From G963665545 sp963665545 (lineage in GTDB: Bacteria; Pseudomonadota; Gammaproteobacteria; Xanthomonadales; SZUA-36), in the NCBI GenBank assembly GCA_963665545.2, contig CAXXKZ010000007.1, forward strand, positions 496,001-560,000: a stretch of DNA of 64,000 nt, given 5' to 3'. This document shows, piece after piece, positions 37,902 through 47,253 of this stretch. How positions within the stretch are numbered: position 1 is the first letter of the stretch; each line of letters starts with the position of its first letter. The notes under the pieces were generated by a model. It ran no database searches. It was not told the origin of the DNA and saw nothing but the letters and a program-made list of their open reading frames with translations. The position numbers and the translations under genes were made by a program.

Positions 37902-38924
37902 ATGAGGTCCACCGACATTGTTCATATCGTATCCTGCCACGCTGAAGGCGAAGTCGGCGATGTCATCATCGGCGGCGTGGCGCCACCGCCCGGAAAAACC
38001 TTGTGGGATCAGTCACGCTGGATCGCCCGTGATCAATCGTTGCTCCAATTTGTTCTCAATGAGCCCAGGGGCGGGGTATTCAGGCACGTTAATCTGCTGG
38101 TTCCGCCAATCAACGAGCAGGCTGTATACGGCTTCATCATCATGGAACCCGCGCACACCCCGCCGATGTCAGGCTCCAACACGATTTGCGTCGCCACCGT
38201 CTTGCTCGACACCGGACTCGTGCCCATGGTTGAGCCTGAGACGGTTTTTTGCCTCGAGGCACCTGCGGGGCCGGTGCAGATACGGGCTTTTTGCGAGAAC
38301 GGCAAGACAATCAGTATTGAGTTTCAGAATGTGGCCTCTTTTGCTGATGTGCTGGGCGCCACCATCGAAGTTGAGGGCATCGGCAGTCTGACCGTTGATA
38401 CGGCCTATGGCGGTGACAGCTTTGTGTTGGTCGATGCTGCTCGCCTCGGCTTTGATATCGTCCCTGCCGAGGCTCGGGATATGGCCCATGTGGGCAGATT
38501 GATTACTCGGGCGGCAAACGAACAGATTGAGTTTCAGCACCCCGTACATCGCGAATGGAGTCATCTCTCGTTTTGCCAGTTCACCGGTCCGCTTGAATGC
38601 CGCAACGGTACCCTGCACGGGAGAAACGCGGTGGTCATTGAGCCGGCAAAAATCGATCGGTCACCCACCGGCACAGGATGTTCTGCCCGGATGGCGATAT
38701 TGCATGCCCGCGGTGAAATGCAGGTTGGCGATCATTTTATTGCGGAGTCAATCATTGGATCGACATTTGAGTGTGGGATTGTCAAGAACACCACAGTTGC
38801 CGGGCGGCCAGCCATTGTACCGACGGTGCGGGGGCGCGCCTGGATCACGGGCACCCATCAGTTGATGAGGGACCCGGATGATCCGTGGCCGCTGGGCTAT
38901 CGATTGACAGACACCTGGCCATAA
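37902..38924 (+). CDS. Proline racemase family protein (possible hydroxyproline dehydratase type)
   Basis: About 340 residues from ATG 37902 (MRSTDIVHIVSCHAEGEVGD), the usual start of the family. The longer upstream frame is not conserved-looking. Segments include GGVFRHVNLLVPP and SGSNTICVATVLLDTG. The second active-site loop is SPTGTGCSARMA. At the two positions that are Cys in proline racemase, this protein shows Ser (SGSN) and Thr (PTGTG) by my alignment. It is therefore more likely a dehydratase or other variant than a racemase. Confidence 0.75.
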   Translation: MRSTDIVHIVSCHAEGEVGDVIIGGVAPPPGKTLWDQSRWIARDQSLLQFVLNEPRGGVFRHVNLLVPPINEQAVYGFIIMEPAHTPPMSGSNTICVATVLLDTGLVPMVEPETVFCLEAPAGPVQIRAFCENGKTISIEFQNVASFADVLGATIEVEGIGSLTVDTAYGGDSFVLVDAARLGFDIVPAEARDMAHVGRLITRAANEQIEFQHPVHREWSHLSFCQFTGPLECRNGTLHGRNAVVIEPAKIDRSPTGTGCSARMAILHARGEMQVGDHFIAESIIGSTFECGIVKNTTVAGRPAIVPTVRGRAWITGTHQLMRDPDDPWPLGYRLTDTWP

Positions 38925-38954
38925 AAAAGCCACCCCTTTGCAGAGGTGGCTTTC
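38923..38954. terminator. Bidirectional Rho-independent terminator
   Basis: The hairpin GCCACC...GGTGGC (38929-38950) is flanked by A6 on the left and TTT on the right. It sits between the convergent proline racemase-like gene and the TonB receptor gene, serving both strands. Confidence 0.75.
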
Positions 38955-38984
38955 TCAATCCCGACTAGGGGTGTCGGTCAGATT

Positions 38985-41227
38985 TCAGTAGAACCAGCGA
39001 ACGTCGACCCCGAAGGTACGCGGACGATTGGTGACGATCCGCGGTCGGCGTGGATCCTCGGCGGCCAGCGAACGATTGTCAGACAGGTTGGCGTGGTCGT
39101 TGGTGAGGTTCTTGCCGTAGATGGAGATATTCCAGTTGCCCACATACATGCCCAGTCGGGCGTCCAGCAAGTTGTATGACGGGCGAACACGCGGGGCAGT
39201 AATGCTCTGGTTCACACTCACGCTGCTGTCGATCCAGCTATAGTTGACGAAGAAATATCCCTCGTTCGCGCCAATATTAAAGTCATACTGCGCGTTGGCC
39301 ATGAAGGTCCATTCCGGTACCTGTGGCAACGGGTCGCCTTCAAAAAATATTGGTCGCGTCCTGCGGGTCTGTGATTGCCGCGTCGGTGTAACCTACGCCC
39401 CAGTGTGTAGGTGAAGTTTTCCGCCGGCCGGCCAGATATCTCAATTTCGAAACCCTTTGATTCGGCTACACCGGTGTTGTTGGTGAACTGGAAGCCGCAT
39501 TCAAGCCGCGTGATCTGCTGGATGTCTTTCCAGTCGATTAAAAAAGCAGCGACATTGAGCGATAACGATCCGCCGGCATGGACGCTCTTGGAACCAATTT
39601 CATAGTTCCACAAAGAATCGGAATCAAACGCTTCCGGAGAACCGGTGATGCCCAGTTTGTCAAGGTCTTCAGCACAAAAAGCGAGTGGAACGATTGGATT
39701 GGTGCCGCCGATGCGGAAGCCTTTGGCGGCGCTGGTGTACAGGGTCCAATCATCGTTGGGCCGCCATTCCAGGGCAGCTTTCGGATTGAATCCGCTTTCG
39801 CTCTGTTTTTGTATCTACTCTGGGGCCGGGAGGTGCGCCGAAATCGACTACGATGCCCCCGGACTTCCTTGAAATGTTGACCTCGTTGTCATAGAAACCG
39901 TCCACCGGCGGTGATAAAGAAATTATCGGTCACTGCGAATTCGAACTCGCCAAAAAACGCCACCTCTTCAACTTCCGAGGAACTGTCGGTGGTGAATACG
40001 CAGTCCGTACCAAACGGTATACCGGTCACTGCATCATCGAATCCATCTGCGATGGAACATGGCCAGAAGGTGTCATTTTCGATCTTCGCGTAGAACGTAC
40101 CCGCGGTCACTTGCAGGCGGCCGTTAAAATCCGAAGCAAAGCGGATTTCCTGGGGTGAACTGGTCCCGGTCATTGGTGGCAATGATCAGCGCCATAGGTG
40201 CGATGTAATCTTCGGTGCCGCCAGGCAGCACACCGGCGAACCAATTCATGAATCCGCCGAAATCTTCACGCTCATCGGTATCACGATTGAGGAAGGCGGT
40301 CGCGGAAACAAAATTACCCCATTCGGTGTCCCAGGTGAGCGTCAGGGAGGCGATGCTCCACTCTTCTTCGTTGGGTTCCGGTAAGAAGACCCGTCGAAAG
40401 TTGGTAAAATTATCAGGCGAGTGATCGCCATACGGGAGCCAGTCAAGATTTGACTTCTGGTACATGAACCGCGGCTCAACAGTGAAGGTGTCCGTTACAT
40501 TCCAGGTGATCAAGGCCTGAAGACCGCGATATTTGCCTTCGTCGACATTTTTCAGTGACATTTCGTCGCCGGTCACAAACGGATTATCGACTTCGACTTC
40601 ATACAATCCGCTTTGCCGAACGTAATATACGCTGCCTCGGAACGCTGCGTTTTCGGAAATTGGCACATTGAACGCCGCGTCACCCTGGTAATCCCAGGTA
40701 CCCTCGTCGACAGTGCCGGCAGTGGCGTGGGCCTTGAATTCGGTCATCGTGGGATCGCCGCGTTTGGTAATCAGGCGAACCGTACCGCCCATATTACGTG
40801 CGCCGTACAGGGAACCCTGCGGTCCGCGCAAGACCTCGATGCGCAGCACATCGATTACTTTTGGATTCATCGACTCGGGAATCGGAATTTCATCAATATA
40901 GAAGCCCGTTGTTCCGAAGCCCGCAATACCACGTATCTGCACGCCGTTGGAAGTAAAGGTACCGTCCGCAATGTGCCCAAAGGACAGGTTGGGAACACTG
41001 GTGGCATAGTCGAAGAAGCCCACAGCGCCCATTTGTTCAAGTACCTGCTCGTCCATCACCGTGACCGACATGGCGATGTCTTGCAGGGATTCGGCGCGTT
41101 TGGTGGCCGTTACGATGACCTCCTCAAGCGCAGTAGTACTGTCGTCTTGCGCCAGAACGGGCGTGCTCAAAAGGCCGCCCAGGGCAAGAACAGAAATAAG
41201 TGTTGAAAAGTACGGATGCTTATTCAT
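38985..41227 (-). pseudogene. TonB-dependent outer-membrane receptor, with at least four frameshifts
   Basis: Starts at ATG 41227 (MNKHPYF) behind GGAGAG, with a signal peptide ending PVLAQ and a TonB-box-like EEVIVTATKRAESLQDIAMSV. The plug follows (RIEVLRGPQGSLYGARNMGGTVRLIT) and then a beta-barrel ending in RTFGVDVRWFY. Frame changes occur near 40152 (CCCC), 39895, 39800, 39395 (GGGG) and 39350 (T6). At the homopolymers, removing one base restores the family reading, for example TNIFEGDPLPQVPEWTF. The gene is probably intact in life. The barrel style fits uptake of plant- or polymer-derived ligands, but the ligand is unknown. Confidence 0.8.
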
Positions 41228-41414
41228 ATTTCTCTCCACATGCATGCGAGTAAAAGTGTTAAGAATTCGCTAAAATTTAGTTTGTCGGTGCCTACACTAC
41301 CCCGAATATGCCCCCGTATCAACTGACGATTTGAAGTCGGTCGAAGAAAGTCTTCGTTTGATCGTTATGGTGGGCAAATCCACGCTCGATTTCGTCGTGC
41401 CGGGCGCCAAACTG

Positions 41415-42391
41415 TCAGCGGGAAAGCAACCACCACTTCATGGTGGTTGTCACCAGTTCTGCTGCATCCTGCTGCACGAAATGATTCGCTCCCAGGGACC
41501 GTGACAAGTGTCAAGTCGGCGTCGATCCAGTTCCAGGTATTGTTCAATTGCACCCGAGGGCAGCGCCTGGTCGTCGAGCCCGTGGAAACATCAATACCGG
41601 CACGTCGATCATTGGCACGGTTGGCGCGGGGCGAATCGGGATCAGCAGGCGCCGGATAGTTGACCTTGTAATAGGCCAGCATGGCGTCAAAGTCCGACTG
41701 CTCGAAAGCTTGTATGTAGTGCTGGCGGGCGGCCTGGTCGCTGGACCCCAGCCAGACAAGGTCTCGACAGTCATCGGCATGCCAAAAAAAATGTCGGGAT
41801 CCTGCGCTGAGCCCTGTTGGAACGCCCGGGCATAAGCCTGGTTGCCTTGCGCTTCCTTGTTCACCGCCCACTCGGCCGCCAGGCCGGAGGGGTGGGGCAA
41901 ATTGAGAATAATCAGTTTGCTGAGCAATTCCGGATGCCTGAAGGCGAATGCCCAGGCCACCATGCCGCCCCAGTCATGTCCCACCACCGTCGCCTGTCTC
42001 ATGTCCCAAATGTCGGATGACGGCAGCGACATCTTTCCACCAGCAGGCTCATGGCGTAGTTTTCGTTGCCTTCGAGTTGCCCGCTGAGGTTATAGCCACG
42101 CTGGTCGATGGCCACCGTTTGAAAGTCACTTTTCAGGCCATCCATCTGGTGCCGCCAGCTATACCAGAAGTCTGGAAAGCCATGAATCATGATGACCAGT
42201 GGACCCTCGCCAACCGAGGCATAGTGAATCTTGACACCGTCGCTGTCGGCAAAGCCATGTTCGACGTCTGTCCAAATATCGCCCATGGCCGTACTAGACA
42301 GCATCGTGGCCATCGTCATGGCCATTGTGACGACCCATATCATAGGCGCCGCAGGCGTGATTTTTCTGGGAATGCGATGGCTGTTGTGCAT
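41415..42391 (-). pseudogene. Secreted epoxide hydrolase-like alpha/beta hydrolase, multiple frameshifts
   Basis: Read across several one-base slips, this gives a full-length enzyme of about 320 residues. It has a signal peptide, HGFPDFWYSWRHQ, DQRGYNLSGQ and the nucleophile elbow GHDWGGMVAWAFA with catalytic Asp. A late ANHFVQQDAAELV supplies the His, and the sequence ends MKWWLLSR at TGA 41415. Slips lie near 42028 (AAA), 42000 (GG), 41763, 41610 (TTT) and 41495. Most are cured by removing one base from a short homopolymer. Epoxide or haloalkane-type hydrolysis is the family role; the substrate is unknown. Confidence 0.7.
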
Positions 42392-42423
42392 GGTAGGTTT
42401 CCAATTCGGACGTGGAGGACGGG

Positions 42424-42566
42424 GGAGCCGCAGGCGACCCGCCGGCCCCGGTTGGGTAAGTCGAGCAAAGCGAGCGGTACCAGAGGGGCCAGGCGCCTAT
42501 TGCATGCCGTCGAGCGTAGCCGCCTTCCGCCGAAGGCGGGAGCAGGGAAGCGAGACTCCTTTGTGT
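42424..42566 (+). repeat. Dispersed repeat family B, copy 2
   Basis: The first 50 bases (GGAGCCGCAGGCGACCCG to GTCGAGCAAAGCGAG) match the copy at 27016. Then comes an insert containing a hairpin (CGCCTTCcgccGAAGGCG) and GGAGCAGGGAAGCGAGACTC, the part shared with the inverted copy at 49833-49863. It lies between the convergent CpdA-like 3' end and the epoxide hydrolase start. No gene is seen within it. Confidence 0.7.
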
Positions 42567-42607
42567 GAAGGAATCTCGCAGGGATTGGGCCGGATTGATA
42601 GGCCTCT

Positions 42608-43459
42608 TCATGGGGCCGAACCGCGCATGGATTTCTTCAGCGATTCCCAGTCGATCCCGGCGTCGTAGTCGATGCGCTGGTGTTCGGTGTTGGCCGGCCA
42701 GGGGTTGGAGCCGCTAAGAAATTCGCCGTTGATAAAGTGGTGGAGCACAGGCGCAGCCGGTTCGTTGACAAATGAAGGCGCCACATCCCTGCCGCGTGCC
42801 GCGACCAATTGGTGGGCCGTGCTGCCGGCTATGTATACGGGGACTTTGCCGATGTGGCCGATCAGATCGGTGTGGCAGTGTCCACAGATTACCAGTTTCA
42901 CCTGGGCAGACTGATCCAGTACGGCCTTGAGCCCCTGGAACCATTGCGTGCCGCCCATATCAATAAACTCGATGCCGGTCTTCATGGGTGGATGGTGGAT
43001 GGCCACCAAAGTCGGCTTGTCCGACGCTTCCAGCGCCTGCTCCAGCCACTGCAGCCGGTCATTGTCGAATGCCGGCAGCTCACTGTTGCACAGGTGGCTG
43101 TTGAGGGCGATGATCCTGAAGGGAAACGCCTCAATAGTGTACTGGTAGGTTGGACCCTGGGCCGGAAAATAGGCCGTGTCCGCAAAAAAGCCGGGCATCA
43201 ATGCCGGGTCATCGTGGTTGCCCGGGATCACGTAGACAGGCATATCCAGACGCTTTATCAAATCAAGAAAATGGTTGTAACAGTCACCATCCGAACGCTC
43301 GACCAGGTCGCCCGTGATCAGCACGACATCCGCTTTTGGACGGGTGGCCACGATGGCGCGCACGGTTTCGCGCAAGTGCGCTGAAGTATCGGAATAGCCA
43401 TACAAAAGTTCTCCCGGCGGAAGAATATGCGTGTCGGTGATCTGAACCAACAAGGTCAT
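42608..43459 (-). CDS. Calcineurin-type phosphodiesterase (CpdA/GpdQ-like)
   Basis: 283 residues with all metal motifs of the metallophosphoesterase family: ITDTHI, LITGDLVE, VIPGNHDD, AIHHPP and VICGHCHTD. It resembles 3',5'-cyclic AMP phosphodiesterase CpdA and glycerophosphodiesterase GpdQ. Either substrate is possible. It lies 20 bp downstream of the Kef-type antiporter gene on the same strand. Confidence 0.85.
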   Translation of the reverse strand: MTLLVQITDTHILPPGELLYGYSDTSAHLRETVRAIVATRPKADVVLITGDLVERSDGDCYNHFLDLIKRLDMPVYVIPGNHDDPALMPGFFADTAYFPAQGPTYQYTIEAFPFRIIALNSHLCNSELPAFDNDRLQWLEQALEASDKPTLVAIHHPPMKTGIEFIDMGGTQWFQGLKAVLDQSAQVKLVICGHCHTDLIGHIGKVPVYIAGSTAHQLVAARGRDVAPSFVNEPAAPVLHHFINGEFLSGSNPWPANTEHQRIDYDAGIDWESLKKSMRGSAP

Positions 43460-43479
43460 ATGCTATGTCCGGGCGTTCG

Positions 43480-45363
43480 TTATCTCAACACCTCCTGGCG
43501 CCCATCCATCAGTCCCAGCCGGTGCGCATGAGATTCGCGATAAACGCCCATACGTTGTTGCAGGGCGGCTTCGATGGCCTCCCCCAGCGCATCTGCAGCC
43601 TCCAGGCGTGCCATGTATACATAGTCCGCACCTGCCGCGTACATGGCGTCAACCGCATCGAAGCTGATGGCGTTGGCGATAATGACGGCCGAAGGGCTCA
43701 TTTCCCTGACCACCCTGACCAGGTCACGATTGGTGATGCCGCGGAGCAAATCGTCAGGAATGGTGCAGACCACCACCTTGGCTTCATTGAGTCCGAGGTG
43801 GTGCAGGGTCTCCGAGTTGGACAAGTCGCCGTATTTGACCGTGGCGCCGCTGGCCGCAATCTTTTCGTGCAGGGCAACGTTGAAGTCAATGACCAGTGTC
43901 TCTTTGACCAGGTCGGGGTCGTTTTGCGCCAGGTTGTACAGCAGTGAAGAGGCCTCGCGATGGAAGCCCAGCATGGCGAGCCGGTAATGGCCGGCTTTCT
44001 CAACCACCAGTTCCGGTGGCGCCTCAAAGCTGAACTTCTCCAGTAGCGGCCGCATCCAGCCGTGAATTTCATAGGCCTTGGTATAAAGCAGCGGCGTTGC
44101 CAGGGCGGTGATCACGAAAGCAAAAATCACTGAACTAGTCAGGCTGGGCGACAAGTGGCCCAGCTTGACGCCCAGGAATGCGATCACCAGGCCAAATTCT
44201 GAGATTTGCGCCAGCCGGATGGACGAGACCTCGGCATTTCGCTGATCGACGTTGGTAAAATAGAACAGCGGAAAGAAGATTAACTGGCGCGCCAGGATGG
44301 CAATAAAGGCGATCGCGACTGCCAGGATTAGCACGTTCGCGCTTTCCGGGGCAGGAATGCTGACCCCGAGGGCCACGAAGAAGAGCGTAATGAAGAAGTC
44401 TTTCACCGTGCTGACCTTGGTGATGATCTCGGTGCTGGAGCGCAGGTTGGCGATGCCTGCACCGGCGATCAGGGCGGCCATGCCAGAGCCGACATTCATG
44501 TGCCAGCTAAAGCCAAACCAGCTCTCTGTCATTGAGTCCAGGTTGATGCCAATAAAAACCACGGCGAAACACCAGGCCAGCGCGCCCATCAATGTTAATT
44601 CGGGGGACTTGGCCATCCATTGGAAGGCCCTGGCTACCAGCGTCTTGGATCCGGCATAGACCAACAAGCATAGAATTCCAATGCCCAGGAATGACATCAA
44701 GATGGGCACCACTTCGGGATTCTCGATGTTGGGTTGGATCAGGATGGCCACAATCACCCAAATGTCCTGGAAAATCAGAATGCCCAGTCCCAGCCGGCCG
44801 GGCTCGGTGTCGAGCTCGAAATGTTCCTGGTAGAGCTTGACCACCAGTAAGGTCGAGGAACCCGCGATGATGACGCCGATATAAAGCGCCGCGTGGGGGC
44901 TGTCAGCCAGCAGCGCACCACCCACGCCCAGCCAGATCATGAGCTTGACGGCCGCCATGCCGAAGATGATGGTCAGTGGGTACTGCAGGGCCCCCGAAAT
45001 GATGATGGCCTTGCCGCTGTTCAGAATCTTCTTGAAGTCAATCTCCAGGCCGATCAGAAACAACAGCAGGATGAAGCCCAGCTGGGCAATGGTGTCGATG
45101 TTTTCCGGGTCGGTTACCTGTTGCAACCCGATGGGTCCAATGATAATGCCGGCCATCAGGAAGGCGGCAATACTGGGAATTCTCAATTTGAGGAAGATGA
45201 CGGCCAAGCCGCCGGCCACCAGCAGGCTGAGGCCAATGTCATGAACCAGGGAGGGCATCGCGCCGCCCGCCGCCCAAGCGGAGGAGGATATCAATACCAG
45301 GCCGATCAGCACTACCATGCGAATCGGGGCGGCGCCCAGGGGGTGTTTAAATAGCCGGCTCAT
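43480..45363 (-). CDS. Kef-type monovalent cation:proton antiporter with RCK domain
   Basis: About 627 residues from ATG 45363 behind GGGAG. Residues to about 420 are a CPA2 antiporter domain with some 12-13 helices, including GLQQVTDPENIDTIAQLGFILLLF, the GLEIDFKK motif and the SIRLAQISEFGLVIAF motif. A TrkA-N (RCK-like) domain follows from about 430: RLAMLGFHREASSLLYNL, LVIDFN and VVVCTIPDDLLRG. It exports K+ or Na+ in exchange for protons at the inner membrane. No ancillary KefF/KefG gene is adjacent. Confidence 0.88.
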   Translation of the reverse strand: MSRLFKHPLGAAPIRMVVLIGLVLISSSAWAAGGAMPSLVHDIGLSLLVAGGLAVIFLKLRIPSIAAFLMAGIIIGPIGLQQVTDPENIDTIAQLGFILLLFLIGLEIDFKKILNSGKAIIISGALQYPLTIIFGMAAVKLMIWLGVGGALLADSPHAALYIGVIIAGSSTLLVVKLYQEHFELDTEPGRLGLGILIFQDIWVIVAILIQPNIENPEVVPILMSFLGIGILCLLVYAGSKTLVARAFQWMAKSPELTLMGALAWCFAVVFIGINLDSMTESWFGFSWHMNVGSGMAALIAGAGIANLRSSTEIITKVSTVKDFFITLFFVALGVSIPAPESANVLILAVAIAFIAILARQLIFFPLFYFTNVDQRNAEVSSIRLAQISEFGLVIAFLGVKLGHLSPSLTSSVIFAFVITALATPLLYTKAYEIHGWMRPLLEKFSFEAPPELVVEKAGHYRLAMLGFHREASSLLYNLAQNDPDLVKETLVIDFNVALHEKIAASGATVKYGDLSNSETLHHLGLNEAKVVVCTIPDDLLRGITNRDLVRVVREMSPSAVIIANAISFDAVDAMYAAGADYVYMARLEAADALGEAIEAALQQRMGVYRESHAHRLGLMDGRQEVLR

Positions 45364-45482
45364 TGGTTCTCCCTTTTGGGTGATGTGAAATGGATTAATT
45401 CGGTGCCCGTTCGCTTGCCAAAGAATACACAGAAACTCGGGCGCCAACAAATGGCCGACCGTCGGTCTTTCAGCGCAGCGCC

Positions 45483-46289
45483 TTATGGGTCCCGGATCCC
45501 GCTACGTTCATCCGGGATGACGGCGGATTTTGATGTTCGGAACCCGAGTAGAAGCCCCGCAAGGAGCGCAACTGCGGCCATGGTACAGACGATGACCGCA
45601 CCGGTAGGCAGATCAAACAGGGCGGACAGAACGATGCCGCCGAGGTAGGCGGCGACGCCCACGGCGTAGCCCGCCATCAGGCGCGGCCGGCCACCGATGC
45701 GGCGCGTCGCCAGCGCCGGCAGGATCAGACTGGCGAACACCAGGTAGACCCCCACAATCTGCACGGCTGCGGTGATTGCCAGGGCAAAAATGATGTAGAA
45801 GCCGGCTCGGCCGAAACGGTCTTTGAAGAGAAACCACAGTGGCAGCAAAATGGCTGACAAAACCCCGATCGGTATCAACATCGTCCAGGTCGTCCACAGG
45901 ATCTGCCCGATCAGCAAGTCTTTGAGGTAGTCACCGCCGTGTGGATTATTGGCCAGCAGCAGTATGCTGCCGGTAGCCGCCAGTATAAACAGGGTGCCAA
46001 TCAGGGCCTCCTGAGACGACCGCCAGCGCTGCTCGGTCCAGTGCAGTCCGCCGGCAGCGATCAGGGCGGCGCTGACTGCGGCAAGCTGGACCAGGTAGGG
46101 ATTGTGCTCCCAGCCGAAAAAACCTGCAGCGATCACACCCAGTGCAGCCACCTGGGCGATGGCCAGATCTATGAAAATAATGCCGTGCTTGAGGACTTCC
46201 TGGCCGAGTGGTACGTGGGTGCTGAGCACCAGCAGGCCTGCGATCAGCGCTGGGCCGATGATTGTCCAGTCGAGTAATTCCCAGGTCAC
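45483..46289 (-). CDS. Zinc/manganese-type ABC transporter permease (ZnuB-like)
   Basis: 268 residues, with about eight membrane helices and the family motif region IFIDLAIAQVAALG and LVFASLILPALATRR. It starts with a GTG 2 bp after the binding-protein stop. The last 14 residues (SAVIPDERSGIRDP) are encoded by a dispersed hairpin repeat, so the original C-terminus was probably replaced or extended. No ABC ATPase gene lies in this cluster. Confidence 0.8.
   Translation of the reverse strand: MTWELLDWTIIGPALIAGLLVLSTHVPLGQEVLKHGIIFIDLAIAQVAALGVIAAGFFGWEHNPYLVQLAAVSAALIAAGGLHWTEQRWRSSQEALIGTLFILAATGSILLLANNPHGGDYLKDLLIGQILWTTWTMLIPIGVLSAILLPLWFLFKDRFGRAGFYIIFALAITAAVQIVGVYLVFASLILPALATRRIGGRPRLMAGYAVGVAAYLGGIVLSALFDLPTGAVIVCTMAAVALLAGLLLGFRTSKSAVIPDERSGIRDP
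45490..45517. repeat. REP-like hairpin overlapping the ZnuB-like 3' end
   Basis: TCCCGGAT and ATCCGGGA form an 8-bp stem with a 12-base loop. I recall this sequence type as a widespread dispersed repeat in many proteobacteria. Here it encodes the end of the permease reading frame and may also act as a transcription end. Confidence 0.5.
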
Positions 46290-46291
46290 GA

Positions 46292-47224
46292 TCAGTTAAG
46301 CGCCATGGTGGTCAGGAGTCGCAGCACAATATCATCGAACAGGCTGAAGAGGTCTGTGGCGCCTTTGCTGCCACCCACGGTCAGTGGCAGCGTGACGGCC
46401 GGAACACCGCTGTGTTTCTGCAACCACTCCGAGGCTTTTTCGCCCTGGTATGGGGCGCGGATAATGGCGTCCGCTCCAGTACCCGTAGACCCCAGCTCAG
46501 ACAGCAGATAGGACAGATGGGCGGTGGTGGGCGGTATCCCCGGAATGGGCTCCAGGGTGGCGATTTCGGTTAGTTGCAGCCAGTCCTCGAGGTAGACCCA
46601 GGACTTGTGGTGGCACACCACCCGCTTCCCTGCCAGCGGCCGGGCAAGTGTCTCCCAACCGGAGATTGCATGCTGCCAGCGGTCGAGAAACGCCTCGGTT
46701 CTGCTCCGGTAAGTGGCCGCATTATCCGGATCGAGTTGGGCCAGCCGTTGGCCAAGTACCCTGGCGATGGTGGCGACGTTGTGTGGATTCATCTGTACGT
46801 GAGGATTGCCCTGAGGGTGCAGGTCACCCCGGGCACGATCCACGCTTTGGGGCACGTCCAGGCGATCCACCAGTGCGCTGGCCTCAATGAAGCCAGGTTT
46901 GCCGGGCAGGACATTGGGATTATTCGCCTTGCTCAGCAACAGCGGCAGCCAGCCAATTTCAAGCTGCGCGCCGGTGCAGATCAATAGGTCGGCCTTGCGC
47001 AAACCGGCAATGAGACTGGGGCGGGCTTCGATGTAGTGTGGATCCTGCAGGGCGTTGGTCGCACTGCGCGTCTTGACCAGCTCGCCGCCCAGTTCTTCGG
47101 CCAGTGCCGACCACTCCGGTTCACAGGCAAACACCTGCAAGGCAGCCGCAGCGCTCAAAGGAAAGATCAGGCAGGCGCCGGCCAACAGGGCAACTACCTG
47201 GCGCTTGAATGAGTAATCCGGCAT
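46292..47224 (-). CDS. Zinc ABC transporter substrate-binding protein (ZnuA-like)
   Basis: 310 residues with a signal peptide (VVALLAGACLIFPLSAAAA) and the cluster A-1/TroA fold. Likely metal ligands are H63 (DPHYIEARP), H in GNPHVQMNPHNV and H in VVCHHKSWVYL, with a late Asp/Glu. The His-rich loop of many ZnuA proteins is absent. It starts behind GGGAG. It delivers Zn2+ (or Mn2+) to the ZnuB-like permease downstream. Confidence 0.82.
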   Translation of the reverse strand: MPDYSFKRQVVALLAGACLIFPLSAAAALQVFACEPEWSALAEELGGELVKTRSATNALQDPHYIEARPSLIAGLRKADLLICTGAQLEIGWLPLLLSKANNPNVLPGKPGFIEASALVDRLDVPQSVDRARGDLHPQGNPHVQMNPHNVATIARVLGQRLAQLDPDNAATYRSRTEAFLDRWQHAISGWETLARPLAGKRVVCHHKSWVYLEDWLQLTEIATLEPIPGIPPTTAHLSYLLSELGSTGTGADAIIRAPYQGEKASEWLQKHSGVPAVTLPLTVGGSKGATDLFSLFDDIVLRLLTTMALN

Positions 47225-47253
47225 GAATGTCTCCCAGGATCTGAAATCAAACC

